From Leptodactylus fallax (lineage: Eukaryota > Chordata > Amphibia > Anura > Leptodactylidae): a DNA stretch of 64,000 nt. Positions 1-12,827 of this stretch are shown here, piece by piece (position 1 is the first letter of the stretch; each line of letters begins with the position of its first letter). The position numbers and the translations under genes are program-made. The stretch is from assembly GCA_947044405.1 (NCBI GenBank), contig CAMRHE010000115.1, forward strand, positions 3,348,001-3,412,000. Direction: 5' to 3'. The notes below the pieces were generated by a model that saw only the letters and a program-made list of their open reading frames with translations, ran no database searches and was not told where the DNA came from.

Positions 1-25
1 ATTCAATAATTATTGGTTAAGAGTA

Positions 26-480
26 GGGATGAGCAAATCAGTTTATAATAAACCAGATTAAACCTGAATATACCAAATCGTTCATTTTTTTCTTACAAAA
101 CTGAACAAACGGAGATTAGTTTAGGGAGAACTAAAATGGCTGCCACATTATCTGTGGTCATGGCGCTCGGTGCACCCATGTGACTGCTGGTGGCCCAATC
201 ACAGGCCTCAGTGCTGATCTCGGACCCATGACATCACAGAAGAGCCCTGGACGTCATTAGGCGAGCACCGGACGCTGCCAGGAGGCCCAAAAGAAGTAAG
301 AGAAGGTGACTATGAATGTTTTTTTTAAATTTTTTTCACACCTTCCTTGGGACACCACCTACTATACTATGGGGTCTGGAAATGACTTCTAAGCCAATCG
401 CTGACCACTACAATGACCCACCTCAGTCAGTCATTGGCTAAGCAGGACCAGGGTTGGCGAGGTATCAGTGAGTATCAGTT
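26..480. mobile_element. TA-flanked MITE, degenerate copy (family with GAGATGRGC ends)
   Basis: A TA dinucleotide is followed by a terminus (GGGATGAGCAAATC) resembling those of the copies at 15052..15713 and 51055..57220. The next 100 bases also match them, including a stretch giving 'actaaaatggctgccacatta'-like sequence. A segment at about 282..319 matches 15241..15277 in the opposite orientation, so the interior is rearranged relative to that copy. No matching right terminus was found, so the right boundary is approximate. There is no coding capacity. Confidence 0.45.
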
Positions 481-1485
481 CCTTTATTTTTTTAACCCAC
501 TCTGAGCCCACTGTCAACAAATTTTTCCTGCTGGAAAAGTCTTTATTTCACCCAGGTAGCAGCTTTTCATAGTGAAAAGATTTCCATTACACAAACTATA
601 AGCTTTATTTGCTGAAACTGTAACACCTATTTAAGAATGCAACAATAAAAAGCAGTAATTATACATGTATATCAGAGGAAATGCCATTATATAGAAAGTA
701 AGCAGTTACTGGATTTAATTTACCAATGACATTGCTTTATTGTTATTTCCATTCTACGAGCTCACAAGAAAATTGAATACCTTGTAATGAATGATGTATC
801 TGATATCATAAATCTAGACCATCACAGGAACACCGGCAAAGATTGCTTAATTTACAAGAGTCAAAACCTGCGTCGTATTCAGTGTTTACTTTAAGTCGTA
901 TTATACAATCAACCCTCGATACTTAAGACACAAACAATAATTCAAGCAGTTTCCAGGTTGTTCACGTTGTCAACAAAAGAACATTACATTTCATGCAACA
1001 CTTGACACCATGTGGGAGCAGAAACCTCTCTCTCGCTGTATCCTCTGCATAATGGGAAAATAAATTGCTATTTCCCAATCTGTCAGAAAGAGAAAATATT
1101 AAAACACAAGTTTTATTAGATTCAATTTATGAAGTGACAGTAAGAAAATAAGAGGTGACATAATAGATATCTTCACTCAGGGAGGAGGTTAGCCAAATGA
1201 CCGGTACAGTCTTCATTTACAATATAGAACCAGAATTGAGTTAAAATTTATAATAGATTTCCTTGCGTGAATTATACCCGGAATGTAGGCTAATCTGTTG
1301 TCAGCCTCGGTTGGATGTAGCATGGTTAGGTTATTTGGTTCTGATCGTGTTGTAGAACTTTTGTTAGAAAATATTGAAACAAAAAGTTCACCCTAAGGTA
1401 TAAAGGGAGAGATTTACTAAACTGAAGGTTCCAGAGTTATTGCTTATTTTGTTCCCAAAACTAGTGTAAATGCTTTTCTCTTAAA
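481..1485. other. Unannotated AT-rich sequence
   Basis: No open reading frame of note, inverted repeat, tandem array or terminal signal was recognised in this stretch. It may be unique intergenic sequence or decayed repeats. Confidence 0.5.
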
Positions 1486-1900
1486 GCAATAACATGAAGC
1501 TCTGGGCCCCAATGCAAAATCTGTACCAAGCCCCCCAACTATAATGTATTATCTATAGTATTGGTCTCCTCATGTTGGGAGGAAACATGTTATAGGCCCC
1601 CTAAGGGTAAATTCACAAGATGGAATTACAAAATGGCCATGAAAAACATCCATTTTATATGCCCGTCTTGCTCCCAAGAGGCTCCCTCCATACACTCGGG
1701 ATCAGTGAAAACATCCAAAAACAGGACATAACCTATATTTTGATGGCCCATTACAACGGTCATGTGGATAGCCCCTATTCATTGACAGTGCAATTAATGC
1801 TGCCATCATGTGGCCAGTATTCACTATCATCTGAATGTAGTCTAAGGCTCCTAGCCCAGGTGCAACCACACCCTCTGCCCTACCCTCAGAATGTGGCATG
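1486..1900. repeat. Decayed fragment of a short dispersed repeat
   Basis: The segment contains 'gaagctctgggcccc', 'gcaaaatctgtacc' and 'ctcctagcccaggtgcaacc'. Related phrases recur at 5478..5600 and, reverse-complemented, at 34045..34217. This marks a dispersed short element with GGCGTAACTTGAAGCTCC-like ends, probably a hAT-type miniature element. Boundaries are not resolved. Confidence 0.35.
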
Positions 1901-1902
1901 AC

Positions 1903-2112
1903 TTAGGCTGAAGCCCCACATTGAAGAAGCGCTGCTTTTTTTCCTGCAGATTTTGCTGCGGTTTTTTGAGCCAAAGTCACAAGTGTCTTGAAAAGGAATG
2001 GAAAATATAAAGGAAGCTTCCCTTCTGTTAAATCCACTCCTTTGGCTCAAAAAAAGCAGCAAAATCTGCAACAAAAACACTGCATTTCCGCAACATGGGA
2101 CTTTAGCCTTAG
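1903..2112. mobile_element. Miniature inverted-repeat element (TTAG/TTAA type)
   Basis: The unit runs from TTAGGCTGAAGCCCCACATT to the mirror ending GGGACTTTAGCCTTAG. Its arms fold back on each other: 'gctgcggttttttgagcca' on the left pairs with the 'tggctcaaaaaaagcagc' region on the right. Related copies lie at 8898..9105 and 56895..57097. It is non-coding and would depend on a transposase supplied elsewhere. Confidence 0.6.
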
Positions 2113-2319
2113 CAGGAAAAGAGCATCGCTGAAGATGTGTCAATGTTCGCCAAAATTGTGTAACAATATGGGAACAAAATTTTGGCACAAAGTAGTCCAA
2201 CCAATAGTTGGTGTAAAGTTATTGGTTACTATTATGTATTTTCCTTTTCTATATGGTTTTGAATATATCCAGTAATTGTTATATCTTAATCCCTTACACC
2301 TCTGTAAGCAGTAATTACT

Positions 2320-2704
2320 TTAAAGGGAGTCTGTCAGCAGTAAACTGGATATAAACCCCATCCCAGAAGTTTTCAGAGGTGATTCTACAGTTTACAAATA
2401 CGTTATTCAGCTTTGGAGATCAATTTTCATGTAAATTGCTGTTTTATTCAGATGGAATTCAGAGGAAAAGTGTTTTACATGGAAATGTACAGCTGAGACC
2501 AAAGCCAGACAAGCTAAGACCCCCCCCTCCCCAAAGCACTTTCACCCTCATTTGCATATGAATATGATTAGGGCTAAATAATTTCAATTGAGAAGGGGGC
2601 TCCAAAGCTGAATAACAGAGACATATTTGGAAATTGTAGAATCACCTCTAAAAGGTACTGGGATTAGGTTTATAACCAATTTACTGCTGACAGACTCCCT
2701 TTAA
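2320..2704. mobile_element. TTAA-flanked MITE with 25-bp terminal inverted repeats
   Basis: The termini are TTAAAGGGAGTCTGTCAGCA and its reverse complement ending CTCCCTTTAA, bounded by TTAA at 2320 and 2701. TTAA target sites are known for piggyBac and Kolobok transposons; which of the two applies cannot be told from a non-coding element. The interior is palindromic over much of its length. Confidence 0.7.
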
Positions 2705-3336
2705 CTTAAACTGACAACCAAAGCCTAATGTAACATATCTTTAATTATATGACAATGTAGGATATATGGAAATAGGGTATTTCGTTTTCAAAAACCCCTA
2801 TATAAAGGGTAGAAATTCTAAAAATTGACACAACCATGGAGAAGTGCTTAAGACTTTATTAAAATGACAGTGTTTGAAATCAGCTATGAGAATAGAATGA
2901 AATGATCTGTCTTTTCACAACTGATTTGCATCCACGTGACAACATTTTTCACAGATTCCTCAAAAAAAATAGGACCTGGCCTATTTTTTTGACAAATATG
3001 TATATGTTTTTTTTTAAATGAACTTTTGAATAGCCCCATAGGCTCTTTTTGTTTTGAAAACAGATGGATTTAACATTGGTATACACAGAGCCTAAGAAAG
3101 GCTTCACACTGCTTCTTTTGTCAGGCTTAAAAAAGTAACTCCATTTTTTAAGCCTTTTTTTACATTCAGCACATTTTTGGTGCGTTTTTTGAGGGTTCCA
3201 TTGATTTCAATTGGATTTGGAACATTTATTCTGCTTCTAATTTTTTAGTCAGCCAACTGACTCCCATTGAAATGAAAGGGAGAATTTTAAAGCATTTTTT
3301 AAGCTTCTTTTGGAGCTGTTTTTGAGACAGAAATCC

Positions 3337-3491
3337 TTAGGCTAATGCCCCACTTTGCAGGAAACGTAGTGGAAAAAAATTAAATTTGCTGCATTTTTTC
3401 CGCATCGTTTTTAGCTGCGTTTCTCTACGTGAGAAAGAATCCATACTCCAGTTATGTACACAACAGGGATCTGTAATGTATATGTATAAGG
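3337..3491. mobile_element. Partial MITE end (GCCCCAC family)
   Basis: The sequence starts 'taggctaatgccccac' and continues with 'gcaggaaacgtag', matching the left terminus of the neighbouring and related elements. The right terminus is missing. Confidence 0.35.
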
Positions 3492-3817
3492 TTAAGGCTC
3501 CACGTAGCAGGCCACAACTAAAAAGTGCTGAGGGAAAAACTGCGGCAGCAACGTATCACGGTTTTTCCTGCAGAGCTTTTCACAGAAAGTCCACAGAGGT
3601 TTCCTCTGCGGACTCTCTGCTTCCATTATACCTATAGGGAAATCACTGGCATTTCCGACGGTTTTGGAAACCGCAGCGTGTCCACTGTGCGTATTTTTCT
3701 GCAATTCACTAGAATCCCATCCACTTTGCAGGGACTGTAAAATTCCCCATTTATTTTCCGCGGCGTTTCTGCCATGGCCAATCTGCGACGTTTATGCCAT
3801 GTGGGGCCCCGGCCTAA
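3492..3817. mobile_element. TTAA-flanked MITE (GCCCCACGTRGC family)
   Basis: The left end is TTAAGGCTCCACGTAGC. The right end reads ATGTGGGGCCCCGGCCTAA, an imperfect inverse of it. The copy at 11414..12003 shares the ends and the inner 'cacagaaagtccacagagg' phrase. It is non-coding; small reading frames across it arise from the palindromic repeat. Confidence 0.6.
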
Positions 3818-5263
3818 ATGATACTAGATTACAACCTATATTGTAAGGAAATGACTGCCCTTTAGCAACAAACTTTTAGGCTCCTGGGCCGCATTCATTA
3901 GAACAGTTCTTTATTTTCATTTTTCCACTTCTGAAAATGTTTGGGTGTAAAAAGCTATATTTTGTATAAGGAAATGATATCACCCAGTGCGAACCTCCAT
4001 TCTTTTGTAAGCTCTGCTCTCTTAACAAGTCCCATTAAGATAGTCCTGAAAGCCTATTATTCTTTCGAGAGAGAAAGCTATGCTATAATTCCCCTCTTTT
4101 AAAGTGCAAGGAAACAGCTTGGAAATGTTAACGTCTTTGTAGAATAAATTGCTCTCTATTTACTTTTACCTAAAATTTGCTTTGTTGAGCTGCTTCATGA
4201 ATATTATTAGGATATAAAGTGTTTGAAATAACAGGCGAGTCCTGCCGGGCGCTACTTTAAGGTGGGTTCATTCACATGGAGCCTTATTTGATTATCTGCG
4301 TAACAAGGTCACCGGATCTTACCCCGCGCATTCTATTTCCAAATCCAGACTTTCTATTATGCTCTCGGTAATAGATTGTGCTTATACACACAAATGCACT
4401 CTTAGAAAATAACCCTGGCTCAGAAATTCATTTTAGAAGTAAATGACATGTAAGAAATAGAGTTATCTCACAAAGCTGTTAGCACAGACTGTAAAAGTTA
4501 TTTAAAGGGCTCTGAAAATGAAGTATGTGCCCATATGCATAGATTTCACACAGGTACTTTATGTACCAGACTGTGTCCTGGACATGACCCACATTGGGCT
4601 ATGTTCCCATTAGAAAGTTGTATCCTGAACGTCCTCCATATGCCTCTGATGCCTGTTTTGAGGGGGGAAAAAATGAAAGCAGCAGATGTTATTGAGGGTG
4701 CCAATTTTAGTTTGATTTTTGGCAGATTTAGTGATAATTCAGAATTACTACATGTTGTGCTATAGTCTGGCTGAAAATGTTTCAGAAATGGAAGATAGAT
4801 GGCCAAAGGCTAACTTTTTGCTCTGAAAAGTTGTTCTGCAAACAAGGGCCTAAAGGGAATTTTTGGCCATTTTTTATTTATTGAAACCAGATTTTTTTTC
4901 TATTCTGTCTTTATTTTCTAATTGTAGATTTTTTATTCTATTTTCTGCACATGATTATAGGGGCAGCCATAGGGAGTAATAGTCTGGAGGCGACTTATTG
5001 AGGTCTGTGGGAGAGTTTTCTAGATATGTTGTGTGCAGGGAGGGGAGTAGATAAGCTGTAACATCATCTATTTTCAGCAGTGGATGCAGTGATGGGTTTG
5101 TGATTTTATCTACAGAGGTATTATCTTCTATTGTAATACTGTCTGTCTGTCTGTGATGTAAATGAGACAATTGCTGCAAAGAAAACCCTTATAGAATTGG
5201 CAAATGTCAGTCTGTCTTTAGGCTGTGAAAATTACATGATGTTATCCTTTTTAAAACGTATAC
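3818..5263. other. Unannotated sequence
   Basis: No gene, element terminus or convincing repeat array was recognised, apart from a short CTGT run near 5140..5153. Confidence 0.5.
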
Positions 5264-5293
5264 AGATAGATAGATAGATAGATAGATAGATAG
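5264..5293. repeat. (GATA)n microsatellite
   Basis: About seven uninterrupted GATA units. The same motif forms longer arrays at 42455..42581 and 43539..43578. Confidence 0.95.
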
Positions 5294-5690
5294 TGACAAA
5301 AAATTCAAAAATAAAATCTTCAAAAATTATTAGTATATCTCACACAGAAACTTGATTTAATACAAAGATAATTTTCAGTTTACATATTTCCTCTAAAGTT
5401 TAAATTCAGTAAAAAAAAAAAAAAAAATACAGAGACATGGATTCTTTGGTTAAACTGGTGTTCAGAGTATAAGCAGAGGCGTAACTTGAAGCTCCTGGGC
5501 AAAATCTGTGATGAGGCCTCTATCTGCCTTGTGAAATTTAGAATAGTGGTATATTTTATGCGGCAAAGGGAGCTTTGGGGCCCCCTCAGGGTCCAGTAGC
5601 AACTGTTATCCCTATAGCCATTACCTAAGTGTCTAAGGCTACATGCACAGGACCGAGTGTGTCTCCGATGCGCCATTCTGATAATTATAG

Positions 5691-5716
5691 AATGAATGAA
5701 TGAATGAATGAATGAA
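5691..5716. repeat. (AATG)n microsatellite
   Basis: Six consecutive AATG units. A reading frame on the minus strand crosses it but has no other support as a gene. Confidence 0.9.
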
Positions 5717-6239
5717 GCATGAAAAAAGCATGAAATGCACTGGAATCTGGGAAGGATCCCAGTAACTTCTGTTACAAAAATCATCCACCCCGGTCTGCAC
5801 ACTCGCTCATGTGCTTTAAGCCTAAATTATTTCTCTATTCTGTATATCCTTAACTACTGCAAGCAAATATGACATTCATTGTCGCAGCCCCAATTAATGA
5901 TCAATTTATGATCGGTGGCTGTAGCTTTGAAGAAGCAGCAACGTAGTCAGGGATAGAGCCAACTGTAGTCACCAGGATAGTATTTAGGATGGAACGGTCA
6001 CAACCAGGAGTAGAGCAAAAGCTCTACAGTACTCAAACTGGAATCCCCAGGCTTTAGTCACAGTCAAGGTTACTCAGGACTTAGGATCAGAGTTACAATG
6101 CACAGGAACAGGGGCCAGACAAAGGTAGATATCTTAGTCAGCAGAATCATATTAAATAGGCCACCAGGACTTATGGCAGCAAGATGTTGTTGATCCCTCA
6201 ACAGTGGAGAGCCGTAACCAGATCCAGCATAGTTTAGGC

Positions 6240-6810
6240 CAGGGGTGTCAAATTCATTTTCTCCGGGGGCCACTTCAGCCTCACGGGGAGACCCGGAGTA
6301 TAATAGTAGTAGTATTTGATGGGGTTCGCCGGCCGCGGCCTCACTTACCATCCCCGCTCCTGCACACAGCCGCTTCTGCGTCCCATAGCAGAAGGGGAAG
6401 CGGGGGCGGCCACGACCAGCAGCGGGGATCGGTAAGTAGATAGGCCGTTACGTGCCGGGGATACTCCAGCAGGTAACGGCCTATTTATATATAAAAAAAC
6501 TTATTTCACCTACCTGCGATGCCTTGATGCAGCCGCCGCCGCCTCCTCCTCTTCTTGTCCGCGACATCTGCGTGTCAGCGTAGGAGGCGTGATGACGTCA
6601 TTGTATCGCCACCTGCGCTGACATGCAGAGGTCTCGTAAACCAGCCCAGGACAGGTATTGCGCAGCTTTTTTTTTTTTTAAGCGGCCTGTCCTGGGCTGG
6701 TTTACATTACATAGACAATAAAAAATGCCGCGGGCCAGATAAGTGCCGGGCCGGATAACAGAAGGCAGCGGGCCGGATTCGGCCCGCGGGCCTTGTGTTT
6801 GACACCTGTG
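6240..6810. mobile_element. Non-autonomous hAT-like transposon, 571 bp, perfect 8-bp TSD
   Basis: The termini CAGGGGTGTCAAA and TTTGACACCTGTG are inverted repeats. The element is flanked on both sides by the identical octamer GTTTAGGC (6232..6239 and 6811..6818); 8-bp target duplications are the hallmark of hAT transposons. A 19-bp inverted repeat around AAACCAGCCCAGGACAGG lies at 6636..6703, and a second hairpin lies at about 6440..6483. Both hairpins recur in the larger relative at 52229..53491. No transposase is encoded. Confidence 0.9.
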
Positions 6811-7433
6811 GTTTAGGCGGAAACCAAAGGACGTTGCTGGAGCCTGAAGCAAACCATCTGACTGCCTAGCCCAGTATCTGTGCCTGCCAGCAGAGGCCCA
6901 CCACTGAAAGTGGGTGATAAAACCCTATTAATCTGCCTAAACACTCGGTCCAACAGCCCACCGTAAGAATGCTCACTCAGAGTCCACTTTACTTTGTCAG
7001 CAATAGGGCAGGATGGTTCCATCCATAAAGCAAGAAGCATTTATGGAAGAAGGGTCCAAGACCCTTGTCAAACTGGGAAGACTTGAACTAAGAGTTGAAA
7101 TAGGGGATGCTTATAGGAGAGGAGACATGTCCCCATACTATGCTACCTTTACAAGATGATAGATCTGCATTTAGCTATAAGAATAAAAAGGGCCGTATGA
7201 CCGAGCTCTATGGATGCTGCTGCTCCTCCTGTTACATATCACATATCTCAGACATATTTCCAGTGCCTATTGCCTTATATGTTTAGTATAAGCTTACTTA
7301 AATTGCTGCTTGCTTCTGTTGTCTGTCGGTGACAGATGTGTTTAAAGAATCACTTGTTGCAAACAATTCCCTTAAGAGCTGAATATATTACAAGGTCATA
7401 TAAGGTCAATGTAATCCAAGTTTCATTATATAC

Positions 7434-7879
7434 TGTTGTCGGGGGGAACACCCCGACTCTTCTGATCTACAGGTATGCCGCGAGGTGCCAAATTAGAGAT
7501 AGGTGTGGCAGAATATCGAGCTCGGGAGATGTACAGAGACACAGACACACAGTTCTGTTTCCAAAGTAGATCTCAGTTTATTGAGCGGTGTCAGGCATCT
7601 TTATAAGAAAATAATGGCTTTATGCCAGCTTACACATCACACACTACATCATATCAAGAATGTAATACAATTGGTTAAAAACTGAATGGACATTCATGAC
7701 TTAGCACGTGAACGATGCGTGTGCTTCGGGTGTCCGCCATCTTAGCATCTGACCATATTAGCACATCCTGCTACGATAGATGATATGGCCTTGGAAATCT
7801 CATAAAGCACTTTTTAATGAGCTCTAACTTCTTATCATCATGCATCCGCAGTTCTGTGGTGGAGGGCCCAGACATTACA
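7434..7879 (-). mobile_element. Probable solo LTR of an endogenous retrovirus-like element
   Basis: Read on the minus strand it starts TGTAATGTCTGGGCC and ends in CCCCCCGACA, with an AATAAA polyadenylation signal at 7582..7577. That signal sits in a typical R-region context followed by an 'ACTGAGATC' stretch. TG...CA ends and an internal AATAAA are standard LTR features. I found no matching target duplication, and the left edge could be 7434 or 7437. No internal retroviral genes are present. Confidence 0.5.
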
Positions 7880-8897
7880 AGATAAATACACATAAGCTTA
7901 ATTTATTAAACAAAGAAACATGTGGGAAATGCGCTAGCCACCAGGTGAGGTCTTCATGGTAACAAGCAGCATCAAAGGACACTGTGGCCACACTCCTAGA
8001 AACATGGCCAAGCGCTTAGAAAATACTATCTTAAACCCTGAAGATTGTCTGAAGGCTGCTCATTCAGTTCAGTAAAACTTAATTAAATCTTATTAAAAGA
8101 GGTAAGACACCATGTCTTGTATAGAAATATGCTTACACAAACTATTGGCTGAACACCTAGAAAAATCTTATCTCGCTATGCTAAGAAACAGTTATACAGC
8201 GTTTAAACATGGAGTATACAGAACAAGATGGCTGAATGAACCAATATTTGTTTTTATACAGATATTCTGTCCCTCACACTGTCCTTTCATGAAAGCAGCA
8301 CTCCAAGAATATAACATTAGTTACTAGTAATGAAAGTGTCTCAAGGCTGTAACCTATAGCAACATTTATTGTGAATCGAACACCAAAGCTACATGTCAAG
8401 TCCTTCTACATGTGGGTAAATTAGCTGGATTGTAGAAAATCAATCACTAGACTTCCATTTTTCAGGAGTACATCTACCAATACATAAATAGGAGGCAAAG
8501 AAATAAGTCATATACGATAGGATTGCTGGCTGCATTAATCACCATGCAATACAATATGTATATTTCCTTGGGGGCTGCAGGAGTGGCTGTCACATGACAG
8601 CAGCTCCTTGCTCTGTGGATATTTTTGGGAATGAAATTTTATTTTACAAGGCAATTTTAGTCTTTAGGTATAGCCAATGCTTTATCAAGACAAACCTTTT
8701 AATATGGAGGCTGGCCTGGCAATAGAGGAGAAAGCTAATATTACATGAAGTCATTTAAATGAATAGACAAGCCACCAAAGAGAGAGAGATATATGTTATT
8801 ACCAGTTCCTTCCCTCACTAACAAAAACAGATCAGAGTTCTAAGAAAGACTTCATCTTCATAAGACAACTCCTTTTAATGATTTTAATTAGTATTAT
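7880..8897. other. Unannotated sequence
   Basis: AT-rich sequence with no recognised element ends, gene or tandem array. Confidence 0.5.
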
Positions 8898-9105
8898 GAT
8901 AAGGCCCCACGTTGCGGAAACGCAGCTTTTTTTGTTGCAGATTTTACTGCGGTTTTTTGAGCCAAAGTCAAGAGCGGCTACAAAAGGAATGGGAAATATA
9001 TAGGAAGTTCTTATACTTCTACCTTCTGCTCAATCCACTCTTGTCTTTGGCTCAAAAATATGAACACATTTCTAGAAGCTGTAAACAGTACTATAATTCT
9101 ATTTA
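8898..9105. mobile_element. MITE (AAGGCCCCACGTTGCGG family), right end decayed
   Basis: The left terminus TAAGGCCCCACGTTGCGGAA is shared with 56895..57097. The interior carries 'gcggttttttgagccaaag' and the mirror 'tctttggctcaaaaa', as in 1903..2112. The right terminus has diverged beyond clear recognition. Confidence 0.5.
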
Positions 9106-10638
9106 AGACCGTTCGCTTAGTTGCTTCTTTTTAGGTTAAATTCACTCTTTATGTATTTTACATGGCATAGCGTCTACTCATATTTATAATAAATGCTATG
9201 GAATTCCTATCTTCTCACCATAGAAGCATCTAGTATAAAGGTTTAACCAATAACCATAGCTATAAGACCTGCGTATAGTATACAATTAAAGGACATTTCC
9301 AATTCTATTAGATGATCTCTTTTATTAGTGTATTCTATTTTTATGAGAAGAGCTCCTGTGCATTAACCTTTTCATATACCTCTATAGCCTTTCGGCTGGG
9401 TTCCCATTTCTCCTAAACGAAGTACACTCATTAAATGGTTATGGGCGTAATGTGTTTGGTTATGGGATCTCTTCAGGGTAAGTTCACAAAGGTGATATAT
9501 AAATGTGCAGAGAGAATCCAGGGCCGTTATGTTTGTGCAGATTGCAGAAACTGGCTCCTTGAGATTATTATCTGTGCTGGGGAAGGTATTTAGCACAGTT
9601 TTCTAATGCTGTTAACCCAATAATAGTTTATCCTGTGTAACTTTTTAGCTGGTACAGTACATGCCTAATCTCTCTGGCTGCCTGCCCAGGTTGCTGGGTA
9701 TAAATCCTGCAGTGGTGTCAGAGGGTCAGAACATCTGGTCTTAAGATAAGCAATAGCTCCAAGGCTGGAGCAATCCCTTGTTGACACAGTTTTATACAGA
9801 AAGTCCCATTATGCTGACTCTTAAATTCTATGGACAGCTTACTGTACCATCACATTAACGCAATATTATGGAATTGACTGCAAAATGTACATGCAATTAT
9901 CCTGAGGGACTTGATGGGAAAAAGAACAATATAAAGAAATGAAAGGAAGCACTAAGCTAAATCTAAGCATTCAGAATGGAAAGCCTTGTTATAATATGTA
10001 AAAATAATTGGTGATCTACAGGTCATTTCACATTGTAAACACTTATGTAGGTGATCTTATAGCTCGAGATTGTTCTCAGTCCAAGCCTCAACACATTTTC
10101 AGTGTGGAGGCTGTTCCCCTTGTCAGCAGCCGTAAAGGTTGACCTTATTAGAATGATTGTGCTGCCAAAAATACTATATACTGTGTAGTGAAACAGACAC
10201 TCCTGTCGGCACAAACTAAGTGGTGAGATTTGGTTCCCTTCTTTTCTAACACAGATTGGATGGAGGAGTTAGAGTTTCACTTGTTGGTGTCCCCTGTGAC
10301 TAATAATAATTTTGTACAGCCTTATCTTACACATCAAGGCTATATCATTCCAGTGAGACAGCACCATATAGGGTGATCTACCTGATCATTGCTGCAGAAT
10401 ATGTTGATTTCAATCACCCCGTAAGGCTATGCTCTGCTGTGTCCACTTTCTGGACAGAGATGATAGAACTTCTACAAAGAGTGCAGAATAAACTACTCCC
10501 CTTCATTCCAAGCTTTTGTCTCCTGGGCATCATTTTTGAGAAAGACAGGGACAAATCATAACCAAGTCTTTCTGGGGGAATCCCTTTTCATAACCTGAAA
10601 GCACAAGATGGCAGAGACCAGCCTCACTGTCCCAGTGG
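9106..10638. other. Unannotated sequence
   Basis: No reading frame with recognisable similarity, no inverted-repeat element and no array were seen. Confidence 0.5.
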
Positions 10639-10725
10639 TTAAAGGGGTTGTCCAGCCCCAAATTGACTTTTAATACTGATGATCCACAGGAGAGATCATC
10701 AGAATATGATCAGTAGGGTTACAAC

Positions 10726-12827
10726 CAGAGGCGTAGCTGGCGGGGGGGGCAGTGGGGGCGGCTGCCCCGGGCCCACTGACTTTTTGGGGCCCACCCCGGG
10801 GCTGTCATTAATACATCCTTTATTTCTAACTAAATCGGTGTCTGCAGACGCTGATCTAGTTAAAACATATCCTGCAACTAAACAGTATTGTAAACCGCAA
10901 GCTAAATGAGGCCTGCGGTTTACATGACCCGAGAGCACAGAACGATGTCTTCTTCTCAGCACAGGCGGCGCGATGATGTCACAACATCGTCACAGACGTC
11001 CTGTGCGTGGACAGGGAGGAAGCGGCGGCGACGGCTCCATTCATCAGCATCGCCTTTAGGTGAGTATGACTTTTTTTTTTTCTTTTTTTTAGCGCAGTTG
11101 TGGGTATATTAATAGTATAAGGGGTGGTTAGGAGGGGGAAATATAACTATATAGGGAGGATTCTTTAGGGGGCATTATGACGATGGGGGGGGTCATTTAT
11201 ATAAGGGTTATTACAGGGTATTATGAATACAAGGAGGAAGGTTTTTTATATAAGGAGCCATTAGGGGGCATCATTCATATTAAGAGGCATTATGAACATA
11301 AGGGGGTGGTCATTGATATAAGGGGTCATTAGCGGTGCAGTATTTATGTCAGGGGGAATCAGGGGCATAATATGAAGGTCAATTAATTTAATTAAAGTTG
11401 CACTTGGGCTTTATTAAGACTAACGCCCCACGTAGCTGGCTGCAGCAAAAAAAGCGCTGCAGGAAAAACCGTGGTGGTAACATTGTGGTTTTTCTCGCAG
11501 TGCTTTTCACAGAAGGTCCGCAGAGGTTTCCCCTGTGGACTTTCTGTTTTCAATACACGTATATGGAAATCGCCAGTGTTTCCATAGGTATAATTGACAT
11601 GCTGCAATTTCCAAAACCGCAACGGTTTTTGAAATCGCAGTGCGTCTGCTGCCCGTATTTTTCTGCAATGTGTGGATGGGATTTGCTAGAATGCCATATT
11701 TTCTTCTGTGCATTTTCGCCACCATGGGGCCCCATCCCATCCCCACTTTGCAGTAAAATACGCGCAGCGGATACGCTGCGATTTCCAAATCAGTCGCAGT
11801 TTTGGAAATCGCAGCATGTCAATTATACCTATGGAAATGCCAGTGGTTTCCCCATAGATATAATTGAAGCAGAAAGTCCACAGAGGAAACCTCTACGAAC
11901 TTTCTGTGCAAAGTGCTGCAGGAAGAACCACGATGCATCGCCGCCACAGTTTTTCCCACAGCTGTTTTTTGCTGCGGGACGCCACGTGGGGCCTTGGCCT
12001 TAAGGAGTTTTCCAGCTCATTTTTATTGATGGTCTTTCCTCAGAATAAATCATCAATAAGAGATAAGTGATTCCCCACTGATCAGCTGAAAGAAGGGGCT
12101 ATGGCGCCTGTTTATATCACACGCTGTCTGTTTATAGTGACCGTGTGATGTCATTCCAGCCTTGTCACATAGACATGTATAGGACGAGGCTGTAGTTTCA
12201 TTACATGGCCGCTATGAAAAGAATGACACTATGTAAACAGAGAAGCGGTCACAGAGCTTACACAGGTACCGCGGGTCATTCAAACAGCTGATCTTCGGGG
12301 TATTGGAACCCCAATAATTTTTTTTTCCTTTTTTTTTTTTTTTTTTTTTTTTAAATTAGGAAACACCTGGGGCATTATTTATAAGGGGCACTATTTATAG
12401 GGGTGCACAGGGAAGTTATTAATTTAAAGATTCACTTGGGGGTATTATTCTTTATGGGGGGTATATTATATATTTTATAATTGGGGGTAGCAGCAGGATG
12501 GGGGCTTTGTGTAGGTGAGGACAATGTGGGCCAGGTGCCTGGAAAAGTGAGGAGCCAAAGATGTCTGTGTTGCAAACTTTACAGAGACTGGAAGAAGTGG
12601 TCATGGCTGTCCAGATAAAAGAAATAGGGTATGTGAATGAATAGTCAGGACGTCACCGGTAAGTCACTAAATGTTACTGCCCTGTATTCACCTAAATCGT
12701 CTGCAGAGCCCTGTGTAGAGCTGCTATATACCACTGTACGTTCACCGTATACTCATAGTATTGGTATACGAACATTTTCAAGTTGGGGGCCCTCTTGGAC
12801 ATGTTCGAACCCCTAGCTACACCTCTG
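10726..12827. mobile_element. Non-autonomous hAT-like element, 2.1 kb, perfect 8-bp TSD
   Basis: The ends are CAGAGGCGTAGCTGG and CCTAGCTACACCTCTG, flanked by the octamer GTTACAAC at 10718..10725 and 12828..12835. The interior holds degenerate short tandem repeats (11130..11400 and 12360..12480, 'ggggcattat'-type), a TTAA MITE at 11414..12003, part of another TTAA repeat at 12003..12310 and a long poly-T at 12319..12352. No transposase frame is present. Confidence 0.88.
11414..12003. mobile_element. TTAA-flanked MITE nested in the hAT-like element
   Basis: It is bounded by TTAA at 11414 and 12000. Its inverted ends read 'gccccacgtagctggc' and 'gccacgtggggccttgg'. Sub-terminal repeats around 'tttctgttttcaatac' and 'aattgacatgctgcaatttcc' occur twice in inverted orientation. 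The longest reading frame across it (201 codons, plus strand) has no family resemblance and is an artefact of the palindromic structure. Confidence 0.65.

Noticed and set aside
5380..5802. 140-codon minus-strand frame
   Set aside because: It crosses an AATG microsatellite and a poly-A tract, with no similarity or gene context.
7336..7569. Possible coding exon near the LTR
   Set aside because: The short frame lies in LTR U5-like sequence with no similarity.
11398..12003. 201-codon plus-strand frame
   Set aside because: It lies across a palindromic TTAA MITE, and repeated peptide phrases simply mirror the inverted repeat.
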